Shown in pieces: positions 46,915-57,355 of a stretch of DNA of 64,000 nucleotides. Under the pieces are notes generated by a model. The model was not told where the DNA came from and did not search any database. It was given only the letters and a program-made list of their open reading frames with translations. This DNA comes from an uncultured Opitutia bacterium. GTDB taxonomy: Bacteria; Verrucomicrobiota; Verrucomicrobiia; Opitutales; Opitutaceae. The position numbers and the translations under genes are program-made. How positions within the stretch are numbered: the stretch's first letter is position 1; each line of letters starts with the position of its first letter. The DNA lies in NCBI GenBank assembly GCA_903825285.1, contig CAIJZY010000060.1, positions 27,728 to 91,727 of the forward strand, read 5' to 3'.

Positions 46915-47847
46915 ATGCCCTCCGTCGCGGTCATCGATATCGGCAGCAACTCGATCAAGATCCTCGTCGCCGCATCGGCCCCTGGCGGCGGGCTGACGCT
47001 CCTCAAGACCCGCACGATTGACGCGCGGATCAGCGCCGGGATCAGCCGCACCAATCCGCTCCTGGCCGAGACCGGGATGGCCGCCGGGCTCGACGCGATC
47101 CGCACGCTGCTGGCCGACGCCGCGCCGTTCACGCCGGCCCGCACCCTCCTCGTGGCGACCAGCGCGGTGCGCGACGCCCAGAACGGGCCCGAGTTCCGCA
47201 CCCGCGTCCAGGCCGCGACGGGCCTGACCATCCGCATTCTCACCGGCGAGGAGGAAGCCACCCTGATCGGCCGCGGGCTCACCTGCGACCCCGCGCTGGC
47301 GGACCTCAACGACTTCAGCGTGTTCGACCTCGGCGGTGGCAGCCTCGAGTGCCTGGCCTTCCGGAATCGCCAGGTCGAGCAGGCCATCAGCCTCCCGCTC
47401 GGCTGTGTCCGGCTCACGGAGATGTTCGTCGGTGACGCCTCCCAGCCGATCACCCCCGAGGCCCTCGCCGCCATCGCGCGGCACACCCGCGCGGCGCTGG
47501 GTGACTTTCGCTTCCCGGCCCCCGGCTCCGCCGCGATCGGCACCGGTGGGACGATCACCGTTTCCCGCGCCATTCTTGCCGCCCGGTCAGGCCACGGCGT
47601 CGAGGCGTCGCAGGCCCAGGTCACCGTGACGGAACTGCGTGACCTGCTCGTGTGGCTCGCCGCGCTGCCCCTGCCCGCTCGCCAGCAGGTGCCCGGGCTG
47701 CCGGCCGCGCGCGCGGACGTCATGCCCGCCGCGCTCGCCACGCTGATCGCCCTGGCTGAGACCGGTGGATTCGACCACTTCCGGCACTCCTTCTACAACC
47801 TCCGCTACGGCCTCGCGGCGGAGGCGCTGGCGGGTTTGCTAGCGTGA
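46915..47847 (+). CDS. Ppx/GppA family phosphatase
   Basis: Exopolyphosphatase or pppGpp phosphatase of the actin-like ASKHA fold, 310 residues. Motifs are the phosphate-1 block VAVIDIGSNSIKILVA, the catalytic Glu region LTGEEEATLIGRG, phosphate-2 FDLGGGSLEC and the C-terminal PAARADVMPAALATL. It lacks the extra C-terminal HD domain of long Ppx enzymes, so it is the short form. It is co-transcribed with rsmI (5-bp gap). Substrate preference cannot be read from sequence. Confidence 0.92.
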   Translation: MPSVAVIDIGSNSIKILVAASAPGGGLTLLKTRTIDARISAGISRTNPLLAETGMAAGLDAIRTLLADAAPFTPARTLLVATSAVRDAQNGPEFRTRVQAATGLTIRILTGEEEATLIGRGLTCDPALADLNDFSVFDLGGGSLECLAFRNRQVEQAISLPLGCVRLTEMFVGDASQPITPEALAAIARHTRAALGDFRFPAPGSAAIGTGGTITVSRAILAARSGHGVEASQAQVTVTELRDLLVWLAALPLPARQQVPGLPAARADVMPAALATLIALAETGGFDHFRHSFYNLRYGLAAEALAGLLA

Positions 47848-47858
47848 AGAGATTGGAA

Positions 47859-47926
47859 TGACCGCGCCGCTCTAGCCGGTCACGCATCGCCCCTTGAGAC
47901 TCAGACAGGTGATATCGGCACCTGTC
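47859..47926. terminator. paired hairpins between convergent genes
   Basis: TGACCG/CGGTCA (47859-47864 with 47877-47882) forms one stem. GACAGGTG/CACCTGTC (47904-47911 with 47919-47926) forms a perfect second stem that ends at the stop codon of the minus-strand lipoprotein gene. Neither has a T-tract. They probably mark the shared 3' end of the Ppx/GppA gene and the broken lipoprotein gene. Confidence 0.55.
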
Positions 47927-48413
47927 CTAAAGGTCATCAAACCGGGCGCTGTAGACCTTGCCGCCCCGGAACGTCACGAAAAGCGTTCCGGTCGGCAGGT
48001 CCGGGACATCCAGGTTGGTCTGGACCGTGCCCTTGATGCCCGTGGCGCTGAGCGAACTCTTGTTGCCCGGGGTGTTGGGACTCTCCACCGTGGGCGAATA
48101 GTTGGGACCGCCCTCAACCCGAACGTGGGCCGACGGCAGTGTATAGGAGGACAGCGGGATGTAATTATTGAATTTCCAGACCACCTCCTGGCCGTCGGCC
48201 GCCGTGATGATCTGCGAGGGCTTGCCCAGCGCCAGGTACACCAAATCGGTCGAGTCCCCAGCTTCGATCACCCCTGCCTTGATATTTTTCTGCTGCCAGG
48301 GCTGGAGGCTGCTGAAGAGCGTGGGCATTTCCTGAATCCACACCGGTGGTGCCGCATCCGGCCGCAGCCATGAGCGCGAGAAACAATGCGAACGTGAATA
48401 CGGGTCTTTTCAT
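47927..48413 (-). pseudogene. SmpA/OmlA-like lipoprotein gene interrupted by a frameshift
   Basis: A normal lipoprotein start at ATG 48413 (KRPVFTFALFLALMAAAGC, lipobox Cys20, then GTT) runs out of frame. The +1 frame continues at once as WIQEMPTLFSSLQPWQQKNI with the LALGKPSQIITAADGQEVVW block typical of small outer-membrane lipoproteins, ending ARFDDL. Removing one base near 48344 would join both halves into a 161-residue protein. Either the gene is broken, a sequencing error is present, or the downstream part starts at GTG 48343. Hairpins precede its stop on the 3' side. Confidence 0.7.
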
Positions 48414-48507
48414 GGGGTGCCGTGGGTGAATTCTCATCAGGTGGACTGCCTGCAAACGTAACCGCGGCCTTCTAAGGACGCAATCAAAAGGGCTGCGCAA
48501 TCGGTCC

Positions 48508-49539
48508 TCACGTCCGCGACTCGTGACGATGATACGCCGGAGGCGCCGGCTTTTTGCGCGGCTTCACCGGGTTTTCCTTCAGCCGCCGGGCCTTGTCCGC
48601 GGTCTGGGCCAGCTTGCGCAGCTGTTTCATCTGCTGCTGCATGTCAGCCGGCAGCGGGGCGCGGAGATCAATCGTCTTGCCCGTCACCGGATGGCGGAAA
48701 ACCAGGTGCTCGGCGTGGAGCATCACGCGGCCCGGCTGCTCCGGCAGACGCGTATCGGGCTTCCAGCCGTAGACGGCGTCGCCCAGCACGATGTGTCCGA
48801 GCGACTTCAGGTGCACCCGGATCTGGTGCGTGCGGCCGGTGTGGATGAAGCAGCGGATCAGCGTGGCGACCAGGCCAAAGCGCTCGACGATTTCCCAGTC
48901 CGTGTGCGCGTCCTTCCCGCCGAGTTCCGACTCCACCACCGCCATCTTGTGCCGGTGGCTGGGGTTGCGGCCGATGGCCTTGCGGATGGACCCGCTCATG
49001 AGCCCCGGCGCGCCGGCGACGATCGCGAGGTATTCCTTCTGCAGGGAACGCTCGGAAAACTGTTCTGACAGCCCGCGGTGGGCCGCGTCGCTCTTCGCCA
49101 CGAGAATGATGCCCGAGGTCTCCCGGTCCAGCCGGTGCACGATGCCCGGCCGCTCCACCCCGCCGATGCCGCTCAGCGAGCCCGCGCAGTGCGCCAGCAG
49201 CGCATGCACGAGCGTGTCCTCCCCGGTCCCGGCGCCCGGATGCACGATCATGCCCGCGGGCTTGTTCACCGCAAGCAGGTGCCGGTCCTCAAAGATGACG
49301 TCGAGCGGGATAGCCACCGCCTTGAGCTCCGCCGGCTGCGTGTCAGGGAAAGAGAACTCAAGGGTGTCGCCGCCGCGCACGGTCGCGTCGCGGCTGAGCG
49401 CCTTGCCGCCAAGCTTGACCAGGCCGGCGTCAAACGCGCGCTGGAAGGCCACGCGGCTGTGCTCGGGATGCGAGAGTGCCAGGGCCTTGTCCGCCCGCAG
49501 GTGCCGGATGCCCTCCGGCAGCGTATAATGCGAGGTCAC
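48508..49539 (-). CDS. RluA-family 23S rRNA pseudouridine synthase (RluD-like)
   Basis: Isomerises uridines in large-subunit rRNA. GTG 49539 overlaps the upstream stop as GTGA and gives 343 residues; ATG 49554 is an alternative. An N-terminal S4 domain ([20 protein letters not shown]) precedes the catalytic domain with [15 protein letters not shown], catalytic Asp138 in [11 protein letters not shown], and [15 protein letters not shown]. The Lys/Pro-rich tail is disordered. The target is likely the U1911-1917 region by similarity to RluD, not proven. The gap to the broken lipoprotein gene (48414-48507) holds nothing recognised. Confidence 0.93.
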   Translation of the reverse strand: MTSHYTLPEGIRHLRADKALALSHPEHSRVAFQRAFDAGLVKLGGKALSRDATVRGGDTLEFSFPDTQPAELKAVAIPLDVIFEDRHLLAVNKPAGMIVHPGAGTGEDTLVHALLAHCAGSLSGIGGVERPGIVHRLDRETSGIILVAKSDAAHRGLSEQFSERSLQKEYLAIVAGAPGLMSGSIRKAIGRNPSHRHKMAVVESELGGKDAHTDWEIVERFGLVATLIRCFIHTGRTHQIRVHLKSLGHIVLGDAVYGWKPDTRLPEQPGRVMLHAEHLVFRHPVTGKTIDLRAPLPADMQQQMKQLRKLAQTADKARRLKENPVKPRKKPAPPAYHRHESRT

Positions 49540-50528
49540 GCCGCACGCTCCCATCGCGCGATCTCAGCCAGCGCGGACTGCCGAACGTCGGGGGTGACCG
49601 AGGCCACCTCCCAGCCGTTCCGTGCCACCTGCGCGAGCTCCGCCCGCGTAAAGCCCATCGCACCCGCCAGGTTGGCGTACTCGCCGATGACGCTGTTCGC
49701 GAAGCAGAGGGGGTCGTCCGTGCTGACCGTGCAGCGCACGCCCGCCTGCATGAGCCGGCGGAGCGGGTGCTCGGCCATGGAGCGGAAGACCTTGAGCCGG
49801 ATGTTGCTGATCGGGCAGACGTCAAACGTCACGCCGCGGTCCGCCGCCAGCCGCAGCACGGCCGGGTCCTCGATGGCGCGGACGCCGTGCTGGATGCGGT
49901 TGACGCCGAGGACCTCGATCGCCTCCCGCACGCGGGCCGGGCCGTCGAACTCTCCGGCGTGGCACTTCGTGACCTTCCCCGCGGCGCGCAGCCGCGCCCA
50001 GACCTTCGCCGTGTCAGGCTCGGTGGGCATCTGCTCGAAGCCGTGCAGGTCCACGCCCGCCAGGTCGGTCCAGGTGTGCAGCTGGTCGATCGTCGAACGC
50101 AGGTTGCCGGCCAGGTCGCTCCGGAGCATCCCGGTGAACACGCGCACCTCGAGGCCCCGGGGCGCCGCGGCCCGGATCGCGGCGATGATCTCCGGCCCGG
50201 GCACGTTGATGAACTTCGTGACGGGCAGGTGGAAGCTCGTCTCCACGTAGCGGACGTTTTCCGCCACGTGCTTCGCGAACATCACCTTGGTCGCCTCGTA
50301 GTACCGCTCCGCCGTGGTGAACCACGGCAGGGCGTTCTCAAGCAGGATGCGCTCGAAGTCGGGGAAGGTTTCGTAGCGGTAGTCCGGCCGGCGAAACGGC
50401 GGGTTCGCCGCGTACCGCGCCGGGTCCCACCCCGTCAGGATCTGGTACGGCAGCGCGCCCTCGACGTGAAGGTGCGTCTCCGTCTTGGGCAGCGCCAGCA
50501 GGGAGCGCCTCAGGTCGTCCGCGGCCAT
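49536..50528 (-). CDS. adenosine deaminase family purine deaminase
   Basis: Zinc-dependent deaminase of adenosine or a related purine, 330 residues. Metal ligands are in THLHVEGAL (His19, His21), the catalytic segment [20 protein letters not shown] and the final [10 protein letters not shown] with the metal Asp. CPISNIRL replaces the usual CPxSN block with a standard variation. It may act on adenosine, adenine or an N6-modified base; the family boundary is not decided by eye. It is coupled to the pseudouridine synthase gene and follows the M29 peptidase gene by 4 bp. Confidence 0.88.
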   Translation of the reverse strand: MAADDLRRSLLALPKTETHLHVEGALPYQILTGWDPARYAANPPFRRPDYRYETFPDFERILLENALPWFTTAERYYEATKVMFAKHVAENVRYVETSFHLPVTKFINVPGPEIIAAIRAAAPRGLEVRVFTGMLRSDLAGNLRSTIDQLHTWTDLAGVDLHGFEQMPTEPDTAKVWARLRAAGKVTKCHAGEFDGPARVREAIEVLGVNRIQHGVRAIEDPAVLRLAADRGVTFDVCPISNIRLKVFRSMAEHPLRRLMQAGVRCTVSTDDPLCFANSVIGEYANLAGAMGFTRAELAQVARNGWEVASVTPDVRQSALAEIARWERAA

Positions 50529-50532
50529 CGGT

Positions 50533-51663
50533 TCACTTCGCGTCCGGCTGGCCGAGCAGATAGCCGGGGTTCAGCTTGTGCAGCGTCTTCGGCACGAAGA
50601 GGCCGTCCTTGCGGATGAGCTTTCCGTCGAACCAGACCTCGCCGCCGCCGTACTCGGGCCGCTGGATGCAGACCATGTCCCAGTGCACCTGCGACTTGTT
50701 GCCGTTGCCGGGAAAGTCGTAGGCCTGGCCGGGCGTGAAGTGGAAGGAGCCGGCGATCTTCTCGTCGAAGAGGATGTCGCGCATGGGCTCGAGGATGTAC
50801 GGGTTGAAGCCGAGCGCGAACTCGCCGACGTACCGCGCGCCCGCGTCGCTGTCCAGGATCTCGTTCAGGCGCTTCGTGTTGTTCGACGTCGCCTCGACGA
50901 TGCGGCCCTGGCGGAAGACGAGGCGGATGTTGTCGAACGAGGAGCCGAGGTAGACGGTCGGGGCGTTGTACTGCACCACGCCCTCGACGCTCTCCTTGAC
51001 CGGGCACGAGAACACCTCGCCGTCGGGGATGTTGCGGAGCCCGCCGCAGGGCTGGGAGCCGATGCCCTTGATCGAGAAGCGGAGGTCGGTGCCGGGGCCC
51101 TTGATGTGCACCTTGTCGGTCGCGTCCATCAGCTTCTTCAGCGCCGCCATGCCAGGGGTCATCCGGCTGTAGTCCAGCGTGCACACGCGGAGGTAGAACT
51201 CCTCGAACGCCTCCGTGCTCATGCCCGCCTGCTGCGCCATCGCGGAGCTGGGCCAGCGGAGGACGACCCACTTGGTCTTGCCCACGCGGTGGTCGAGCAC
51301 GGGCTTCATGAGCCGGCTGACCAGCTGCACCCTCTCGGCCGGGATGTCGGAGCCCTCGAAGATGTTGTCCGACCCGCGCAGCGCAATGTAGGCGTCCATC
51401 TTCTGCATGCGCGCCAGCTCCACCTCGGCGTGCGGCGCGAACTGGGCCTCCTCCGCACCGAGCGAGAGCTCGCGGGTGATGCGGGCCCGGTGCACCTGCA
51501 CGTACGGCAGCGCACCGCGGCGGCGGGCCTCGCGGATGAGGGCGATGATGATGGCGTCCGGCACGTCGAAGGCGTCGATGAGGACGCGCTCGCCTTTCTT
51601 CAGGGTCGTGGAAAAGCCCGTCAACCCTTGCGCCAGCAGCGTGATGCGGGGATCGATAATCAT
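50533..51663 (-). CDS. M29 family leucyl aminopeptidase
   Basis: Cytosolic dinuclear-metal aminopeptidase of the thermophilic aminopeptidase (M29) family. ATG 51663 ([14 protein letters not shown]) gives 376 residues. Metal-site blocks lie in the C-terminal half: [29 protein letters not shown] and [14 protein letters not shown]. The N-terminal domain contains [13 protein letters not shown]. It starts a minus-strand run with the deaminase and pseudouridine synthase genes. An upstream open extension to 51828 has no family similarity. Confidence 0.9.
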   Translation of the reverse strand: MIIDPRITLLAQGLTGFSTTLKKGERVLIDAFDVPDAIIIALIREARRRGALPYVQVHRARITRELSLGAEEAQFAPHAEVELARMQKMDAYIALRGSDNIFEGSDIPAERVQLVSRLMKPVLDHRVGKTKWVVLRWPSSAMAQQAGMSTEAFEEFYLRVCTLDYSRMTPGMAALKKLMDATDKVHIKGPGTDLRFSIKGIGSQPCGGLRNIPDGEVFSCPVKESVEGVVQYNAPTVYLGSSFDNIRLVFRQGRIVEATSNNTKRLNEILDSDAGARYVGEFALGFNPYILEPMRDILFDEKIAGSFHFTPGQAYDFPGNGNKSQVHWDMVCIQRPEYGGGEVWFDGKLIRKDGLFVPKTLHKLNPGYLLGQPDAK

Positions 51664-51718
51664 GCCGCCATCTAACCCGAGCGGGAGGCGGGCGTGCAAG
51701 ACTACTATCCACTCCCCG

Positions 51719-51747
51719 CCGGATACCGGAAACCGGGCGCCGGATGG
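51719..51747. repeat. single-arm word repeat K (7-nt words)
   Basis: Four CCGGATA-type words with an exact 7-nt step in the gap between the M29 peptidase start and the lpxK stop. The word is the same type as in hairpin F (40139), but here no complementary arm is visible, so this may be a remnant. Confidence 0.6.
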
Positions 51748-51751
51748 AATT

Positions 51752-53008
51752 TTAGTTGCGCCCGGACGGCGCAGTGGTCTCGGGGGCCGGGCTGCCAATG
51801 TCCGGCAGCGGGCCGCCGTTCTGGGCAAAGCAGATCCGGCTCACGGCCTCGTCGAAATCCGACGCCCCGCGGATGATCTCGATCTCGAGGCGGAGGTAGA
51901 ACAGCGGCAGCGGGAACACCCGGTTCTCGGGAAGGCGCACGGCGTCCTTCTCCGTCGTCACGAGGCAGTCCGCCCCCTCGCGCCGCGCCAGCTCGAAGAG
52001 CGCGTCCACGTCCTCGTCAGTGTAGCGGTAATGGTCGAGGAAGCGCTCGCGGGCGACGAGCTTGGCCCCGAGGTCGCGGAGGAACTTCTCGAAGCTCTCG
52101 GGTGTGGCGATGCCGCTGAAGGCGGCGACGCGCCGGCCCTTGAGGTAGGTGAGCGGCTCGCGGGCCCCGGGCGCCTCGGAGGCGTAGCCAAAGCGCTGCA
52201 GGTGCTTGGGCCGGTGGGCGCACTCGATCAGGTCGGCGGTCGGGTTGTACTTCGCGATCAGGGCCTCCAGCTCGGGGTCGCGCTCGCCGTTCGACTTGGT
52301 CAGGAACACGTAGCTGGCGCGGCGAAGGTGCTTGATCGGCTCGCGCAGGATGCCGCGCGGCAGCAGGTGGCCGTTGCCGAAGGGATTGGTCTTGTCCACC
52401 AGCAGGAGGTTCAGCCGGCCCTTGAGCGGCAGGTACTGGAAGCCGTCGTCGAGCACGAGCGTGTCGCAGCCGAACCGCTTGATCGCGTACGCGCCGGACT
52501 TCACGCGGTTCTTGTCCACCAGCACGATCACACCCGGCAGGTTGCGCGCGAGCATGTAGGGCTCGTCGCCGGCCTCCTCGCTGTCGAGGAGCACGCGCTC
52601 GCCGTCGCTCACGACGCGCGGCGGCGGCTCCTCGGTGTGCGTGAGCGCGTACCAGGCCTTCTTCCAGAGGGGCGCGGACTTGCTCTTGTAGCCGCGGCTG
52701 AGGATCGCGACCCGGCGGCCGCGGTCGCGCAGCGCGCGCGCGAACTTCTCCACGACCGGCGTCTTGCCGGTGCCGCCGACGGTGAGGTTGCCCACGACCA
52801 CGACGAGGCAGCCGAGCGGCTGGTCGTGCAGGATCCGGTGCTGGTAGAGCCAGAACCGCGCCTGGGCCACGAGGCTGAACAGCCAGGACAGCGCCTGCAG
52901 GAACGCGCCGTACACCGCCGGCCCCGCGCCCGCCCGCCGGCCGAGAATCACGTCGATCGTGTAGAGCTCGAGGGCGTTGAATTTCTTCTGCAGCCAGGAT
53001 TGGGACAT
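51752..53008 (-). CDS. lpxK: tetraacyldisaccharide 4'-kinase
   Basis: Inner-membrane kinase that phosphorylates the lipid A precursor at the 4' position. The 418-residue protein has an N-terminal amphipathic/membrane part (about 30-55) and the P-loop [17 protein letters not shown] (71-87). Then come [27 protein letters not shown] and the C-terminal [20 protein letters not shown] with [10 protein letters not shown]. It proves a lipid-A-containing outer membrane. It is divergent from the aminotransferase gene with a 68-bp gap. Confidence 0.95.
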   Translation of the reverse strand: MSQSWLQKKFNALELYTIDVILGRRAGAGPAVYGAFLQALSWLFSLVAQARFWLYQHRILHDQPLGCLVVVVGNLTVGGTGKTPVVEKFARALRDRGRRVAILSRGYKSKSAPLWKKAWYALTHTEEPPPRVVSDGERVLLDSEEAGDEPYMLARNLPGVIVLVDKNRVKSGAYAIKRFGCDTLVLDDGFQYLPLKGRLNLLLVDKTNPFGNGHLLPRGILREPIKHLRRASYVFLTKSNGERDPELEALIAKYNPTADLIECAHRPKHLQRFGYASEAPGAREPLTYLKGRRVAAFSGIATPESFEKFLRDLGAKLVARERFLDHYRYTDEDVDALFELARREGADCLVTTEKDAVRLPENRVFPLPLFYLRLEIEIIRGASDFDEAVSRICFAQNGGPLPDIGSPAPETTAPSGRN

Positions 53009-53076
53009 GCGCTTGACGGGAATGAAGGTTGACGCCGCGTGTGCTGCAAACTGTTTTGCAGGCGATCGCGCCGCCC

Positions 53077-54168
53077 ATGAGCTACAAACTCTTCATTCCC
53101 GGTCCCATCGCCGTCTCGGAAAAGACGCTTCGCGCCATGACCCAGCCCCTCATCGGTCACCGCAGCACGGACTTCGTCGCGCTCTACCAGGCGATCCAGC
53201 CCGACCTGCAGGCGCTGGCCGCCACCCAGGACCCGGTCTACCTCTCGACCAGCAGCGCCTGGGGCGCCATGGAGGGCTCGCTGCGCAACGTCACCCGGAA
53301 GAAGGTGCTGTGCTGCATGAACGGAGCGTTCTCCGACAAGTGGCTCGATGTCGCCCAGCGCTGCGGCCTCGCCGCCGGCGCGCTGAAGTTCGAGTGGGGC
53401 CAGCCGATCGATCCCGCCGCGCTGCGCCGCGAGCTCGCCACCGGCCAGTACGACGCCCTCACGCTCATCCACAACGAGACCTCCTGCGGCTGCATGACCG
53501 ACCTGGCGGCCGTGATGGCGGTCGTCCGGGAGTTCCCCGACGTCATCAGCATCATCGACACCGTGAGCTCGTTCAGCGCGCTGCCCATCCGCAAGGACGA
53601 GCTCGGCGTCGACGTCCTGATCACCGGCTCGCAGAAGGCCCTCGCCCTGCCCCCGGGGCTCTCGCTGCTGTCCGTCTCCGCGCGCGCCCGCGCCCGCGCC
53701 GCCACCGCGCCGCAGCGCGGATATTACTTCGACTTCCTCGAGTTCCAGAAAAACCACGAGAACGGCATGACCCCCAGCACGCCGGTCATCCCGCTGATCT
53801 ACGCGCTGCGGTCCAAGCTCGAGGACATCCGCGCCGAGGGTCTGGAGGCACGCTATGCCCGCCACGCGCGATTGAACCAGACGGTCCGCGCCTGGGCCCA
53901 GGCGAAGGGCTTCACGCTGTTCCCCCAGGAGGGCTACGGGTCCGTCACCTTGAACTGCTTCAACAACAATCTCGGCTACGATCTCCCCGCGTTGAACAAG
54001 CTCCTCAAGTCGAAGCACCACCTCGTGATCGACGGCGGCTACGGCAAGCTCAAGGGGAAGACCTTCCGCATCTCGAACATGGGCGACGAGACCGAAGCCA
54101 CGATCGCAAGCCTGCTCCAGTCCCTCGACGCCGCGCTGGCCGAGACGCCGAAGCTGGCCACCGCCTGA
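53077..54168 (+). CDS. class V aminotransferase (alanine/serine-glyoxylate type)
   Basis: PLP-dependent enzyme of 363 residues from ATG 53077; upstream in-frame codons at 53029 lack family sequence. The pattern includes [20 protein letters not shown], the cofactor Asp in [13 protein letters not shown] and the Schiff-base Lys187 in [12 protein letters not shown]. It likely uses alanine or serine with glyoxylate or pyruvate; related serine-pyruvate and phosphonate enzymes cannot be excluded. It stands alone between lpxK (divergent) and hairpin I. Confidence 0.88.
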   Translation: MSYKLFIPGPIAVSEKTLRAMTQPLIGHRSTDFVALYQAIQPDLQALAATQDPVYLSTSSAWGAMEGSLRNVTRKKVLCCMNGAFSDKWLDVAQRCGLAAGALKFEWGQPIDPAALRRELATGQYDALTLIHNETSCGCMTDLAAVMAVVREFPDVISIIDTVSSFSALPIRKDELGVDVLITGSQKALALPPGLSLLSVSARARARAATAPQRGYYFDFLEFQKNHENGMTPSTPVIPLIYALRSKLEDIRAEGLEARYARHARLNQTVRAWAQAKGFTLFPQEGYGSVTLNCFNNNLGYDLPALNKLLKSKHHLVIDGGYGKLKGKTFRISNMGDETEATIASLLQSLDAALAETPKLATA

Positions 54169-54171
54169 GGC

Positions 54172-54338
54172 TCACCACGAAGGGCACGAAGCCCACGAAG
54201 GGCAGCCGCAGAGGTGGGCCCACGGAATACACGGATCACACGGAACAGATCCGACTCGGTACGTTTTCCGTGTGTTCCGTGTATTCCGTGGGCCCAATCA
54301 CTCACCTCCTTTCGAGTAATTCGCATATTTCGTGGTGA
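54172..54338. repeat. nested word-repeat hairpin I (two different 9-nt words)
   Basis: The outer arms (54172-54202 and about 54309-54338) use the CACGAAnnn word of hairpin H. Inside them lies a second hairpin of CACGGAAnn words, 54215-54245 with 54266-54296, matching at 30 of 31 positions around a 20-nt loop. The element fills most of the 298-bp gap between the aminotransferase and topoisomerase genes; the remaining 54339-54466 shows nothing recognisable. Confidence 0.92.
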
Positions 54339-54466
54339 CCGCTCCGGGATCGGACGCGTGCCTTTCTTCGAGGTGAAATTCACTAGCGGTCGCACGGCTG
54401 CGGCGGAGCGGTGGAAAAACTAAGCCTTGAAATCGGCGCGGGCGCCGCCTAACGCCTCGCGGCCTC

Positions 54467-57259
54467 ATGAAGTCACTCATCATCGCCGAGAAGCCGTCGG
54501 TCGCGGCCGACCTGGCCCGCGCACTCGGAAAAATCCCGAAGAAGGGTGACCACTACGAGAGCGACGCCTACGTCATTTCCTACGCGCTCGGCCACCTGGT
54601 GGAACTCGAGATGCCCGAGGACATCGACAAGAAGAAGTACGGTTTCTGGCGGCTGGAGACGCTGCCGATCATCCCGGAAAAATTCGGGCTCAAGCCGATC
54701 GACAGCTCCAAGGAGCGCTACCAGGCGCTGAAGAAGCTCCTCGCCCGGAAGGACGTCACCGCGGTCATCAACGCCTGCGACGCCGGCCGCGAGGGCGAGC
54801 TGATCTTCGCGTACCTTTACCAGCTCACGAAGTGCAAGCTGCCCGTGAAGCGCGCGTGGATGCAGACCATGACGACCGGCGGCATCCAGGAGGCGTTCGA
54901 GCACCTGCGCGCGGGCACGCAGATGGCCGGCCTCGCCGACGCCGCCCGCTGCCGCAGCGAGAGCGACTGGCTCATCGGCATCAACGGCACCCGCGCCCTC
55001 ACCAAGCGCATGTTCGGCTCCCGCGCCGGCCACGTCGCCGCCGTCGGCCGCGTGCAGACGCCCACGCTCGCGATCGTCTACGCCCGCGAGCTGGAGATCC
55101 GCAATTTCCAGCCGCGCACCTTCTGGCGCCTCACCGCCACCTTCGAGGTCGCCAAGGGACGCTACGAGGGCGTCTACCAGCGCCCGAAGTTCAAGCGCGC
55201 CGAGAACGACGAGCACGACCGGATCGATCGCATCTGGGAGCGCGCCGCGGCCGAGGCCGTGCACGCCGCCACGCAGGGCCAGCCCGCCGCCGCCGTCACC
55301 GAGGACAAGAAGGGCAGCACCCAGGCCGCGCCGCGGCTCTACGACCTCACCACGCTCCAGCGCGAGGCCAACAACCGCTTCGGCCTGCCGGCCCGCCGCA
55401 CCCTCCAGATCGCCCAGTCCCTCTACGAGAAGCACAAGGCGATCACCTACCCCCGCACCGACTCGCGCGCGCTGCCCGAGGACTACATCCCCACCTGCCG
55501 CGAGGCGCTCGCCAACCTCCACGGCGACCTCGCCGCCCACGGCCAGAAGGCCCTCGCCGAGGGCTGGGTCCGGCCCAACAAGCGCATCTTCAACAACGCG
55601 CTCATCTCGGACCACTTCGCCATCATCCCGACGACCACCGCGCCCAAGCATCTCGACGAGATGGAGGCCAAGGTCTTCGACATGATCGCCCGGCGGTTCG
55701 TCGCCGCCTTCTACCCGGCCGCCGAGTTCGACATCACCACCCGCACCAGCACGGTCGCCGGCCACGACTTCAAGACCGAGGGCAAGGTCCTCACGGCCCC
55801 CGGCTGGCTCGCGGTCTACGGCAAGAACACCGTGGATGACGACGCCCCCGACTCCAAGGCGCTCCCCGCGCTCACCGCCGCCGACGGCACGCCGGCCAAG
55901 GCGCAGACGGTCGAGTCCCGCCTGCTCGAGGAATCCACCAAGCCGCCCCCGCGCTACACCGAGGCCACGCTGCTCTCCGCCATGGAGGGCGCCGGCAAGC
56001 TCATCGACGACGAGGAGCACGCCGAGGCCATGAAGGAGCGCGGGCTGGGCACGCCCGCCACGCGCGCCGACACCATCGACGGCCTGATCAACCAGAAGTA
56101 CATGGAGCGCACCCAGCGCGAGCTCGTCCCGACCGCCAAGGCCGAGCAGCTCCTCCAGTTCCTCTCCGCCGTGAAGGCCGACGCCCTCACCCTGCCCGCC
56201 ATGACCGGCGAGTGGGAGTTCAAGCTCCGCCAGATGGAGCATAACAACTTTCCCCGCGAGAAGTTCATGGCCGAGGTCATCGAGCAGACCCGGGGCATCG
56301 TCGAGCGCGTGAAGGGCTTCGAGGAGGACGACTCCATCGCCCGCGAGACGGACATCCCTTCACCCACCGACGGCAAGCCGCTGCGCGAGACGCTGCGCGG
56401 CTACAAGTCGCACGACGGCGAGTTCATGATCTACAAGGTCATCGGCGGCCGGAAAATGGAGGAGAGCGAGGTCCGCGACCTCGTGACGAAGGGCTCGGTC
56501 GGACCGCTCGACGGCTTCATCTCCGCCAAGACCCGCAACCGCTTCTCCGCCCTGCTGCGCCTCGTGAGGGACGAGGAGAAGGGCAAGTGGAAGGCCGAGT
56601 ATGATTTCGGCGACAAGGTGGACCTCGGCACCGTCGAGCCCTACTGGACCGACCCGAAGACCGGCGCCGGCCTCTGCGAGGTGGGCTCCAGCCATGTGCT
56701 CCGCGAGCGCGAGGGCGAGGGCTGGAAGCAGACCTTCCGCATCGGCCGGCTCATGTGCCAGAAGCCGATCACGCGCGAGTACGCCATCCAGCTCATGACC
56801 GACGGCAAGACGGAGCTCATCAAGGGCTTCATCTCCAAGAAGGGCCGGCCCTTCGACGCCTACCTGAAGCGCGAGGGCGGCAAGTTCTCCTGGGAGTTCC
56901 CGCCGCGCGCCCCCAAGCTCGACAAGGACGGCAAGCCGATCGCCCGCAAGGCCAAGACGCCGCCCGACCTCTCGCAGGCGACCGTGCTCGGCCAGAGCGA
57001 GTCGTTCAAGGGCGAGATCCTTTCGGCCGGCGACAGCTATTATGTGCGGCGCCCGGATCAGGACAACCGCATCGTCTTCACGATGAAGCGCCACATCTGC
57101 CAGAAGGAGATCCCGCCCGGGGAGCTCCACAACCTGCTCGAGAATGGGCGCACCAACCTGATCGAGGGCCTCATGTCCAAGGCCGGCCGGCCGTTCAGCG
57201 CCTACCTCGTCCTCTCCAAGACGCGCACCAAGGCCGACTTCGAGTTCCCGCCCCGCTGA
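54467..57259 (+). CDS. topB: DNA topoisomerase III-type enzyme with repeated C-terminal tail
   Basis: Type IA topoisomerase of 930 residues that decatenates or relaxes DNA. The Toprim domain has IIAEKPSVAADLA (Glu8) and ACDAGREGELIF. The active-site Tyr328 is in ITYPRTDSRALP, and the TopB-like early EKPSVA start favours topoisomerase III over I. The C-terminus has no zinc fingers. Instead three related segments of about 70-90 residues end in GFISAKTRNRFSALL, GFISKKGRPFDAYL and GLMSKAGRPFSAYL, like the Toprim-associated tail domains of TopB variants. It may partner with a helicase encoded elsewhere. Confidence 0.92.
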   Translation: MKSLIIAEKPSVAADLARALGKIPKKGDHYESDAYVISYALGHLVELEMPEDIDKKKYGFWRLETLPIIPEKFGLKPIDSSKERYQALKKLLARKDVTAVINACDAGREGELIFAYLYQLTKCKLPVKRAWMQTMTTGGIQEAFEHLRAGTQMAGLADAARCRSESDWLIGINGTRALTKRMFGSRAGHVAAVGRVQTPTLAIVYARELEIRNFQPRTFWRLTATFEVAKGRYEGVYQRPKFKRAENDEHDRIDRIWERAAAEAVHAATQGQPAAAVTEDKKGSTQAAPRLYDLTTLQREANNRFGLPARRTLQIAQSLYEKHKAITYPRTDSRALPEDYIPTCREALANLHGDLAAHGQKALAEGWVRPNKRIFNNALISDHFAIIPTTTAPKHLDEMEAKVFDMIARRFVAAFYPAAEFDITTRTSTVAGHDFKTEGKVLTAPGWLAVYGKNTVDDDAPDSKALPALTAADGTPAKAQTVESRLLEESTKPPPRYTEATLLSAMEGAGKLIDDEEHAEAMKERGLGTPATRADTIDGLINQKYMERTQRELVPTAKAEQLLQFLSAVKADALTLPAMTGEWEFKLRQMEHNNFPREKFMAEVIEQTRGIVERVKGFEEDDSIARETDIPSPTDGKPLRETLRGYKSHDGEFMIYKVIGGRKMEESEVRDLVTKGSVGPLDGFISAKTRNRFSALLRLVRDEEKGKWKAEYDFGDKVDLGTVEPYWTDPKTGAGLCEVGSSHVLREREGEGWKQTFRIGRLMCQKPITREYAIQLMTDGKTELIKGFISKKGRPFDAYLKREGGKFSWEFPPRAPKLDKDGKPIARKAKTPPDLSQATVLGQSESFKGEILSAGDSYYVRRPDQDNRIVFTMKRHICQKEIPPGELHNLLENGRTNLIEGLMSKAGRPFSAYLVLSKTRTKADFEFPPR

Positions 57260-57355
57260 GCGGGATCGGGCGTTTGCCGCTCATCACATTTGCATCGATT
57301 CGCCCCGGCGGCTAATTAGGAAACTTCCGCCCGTCATGGGCGTCTCTTTCCACCT

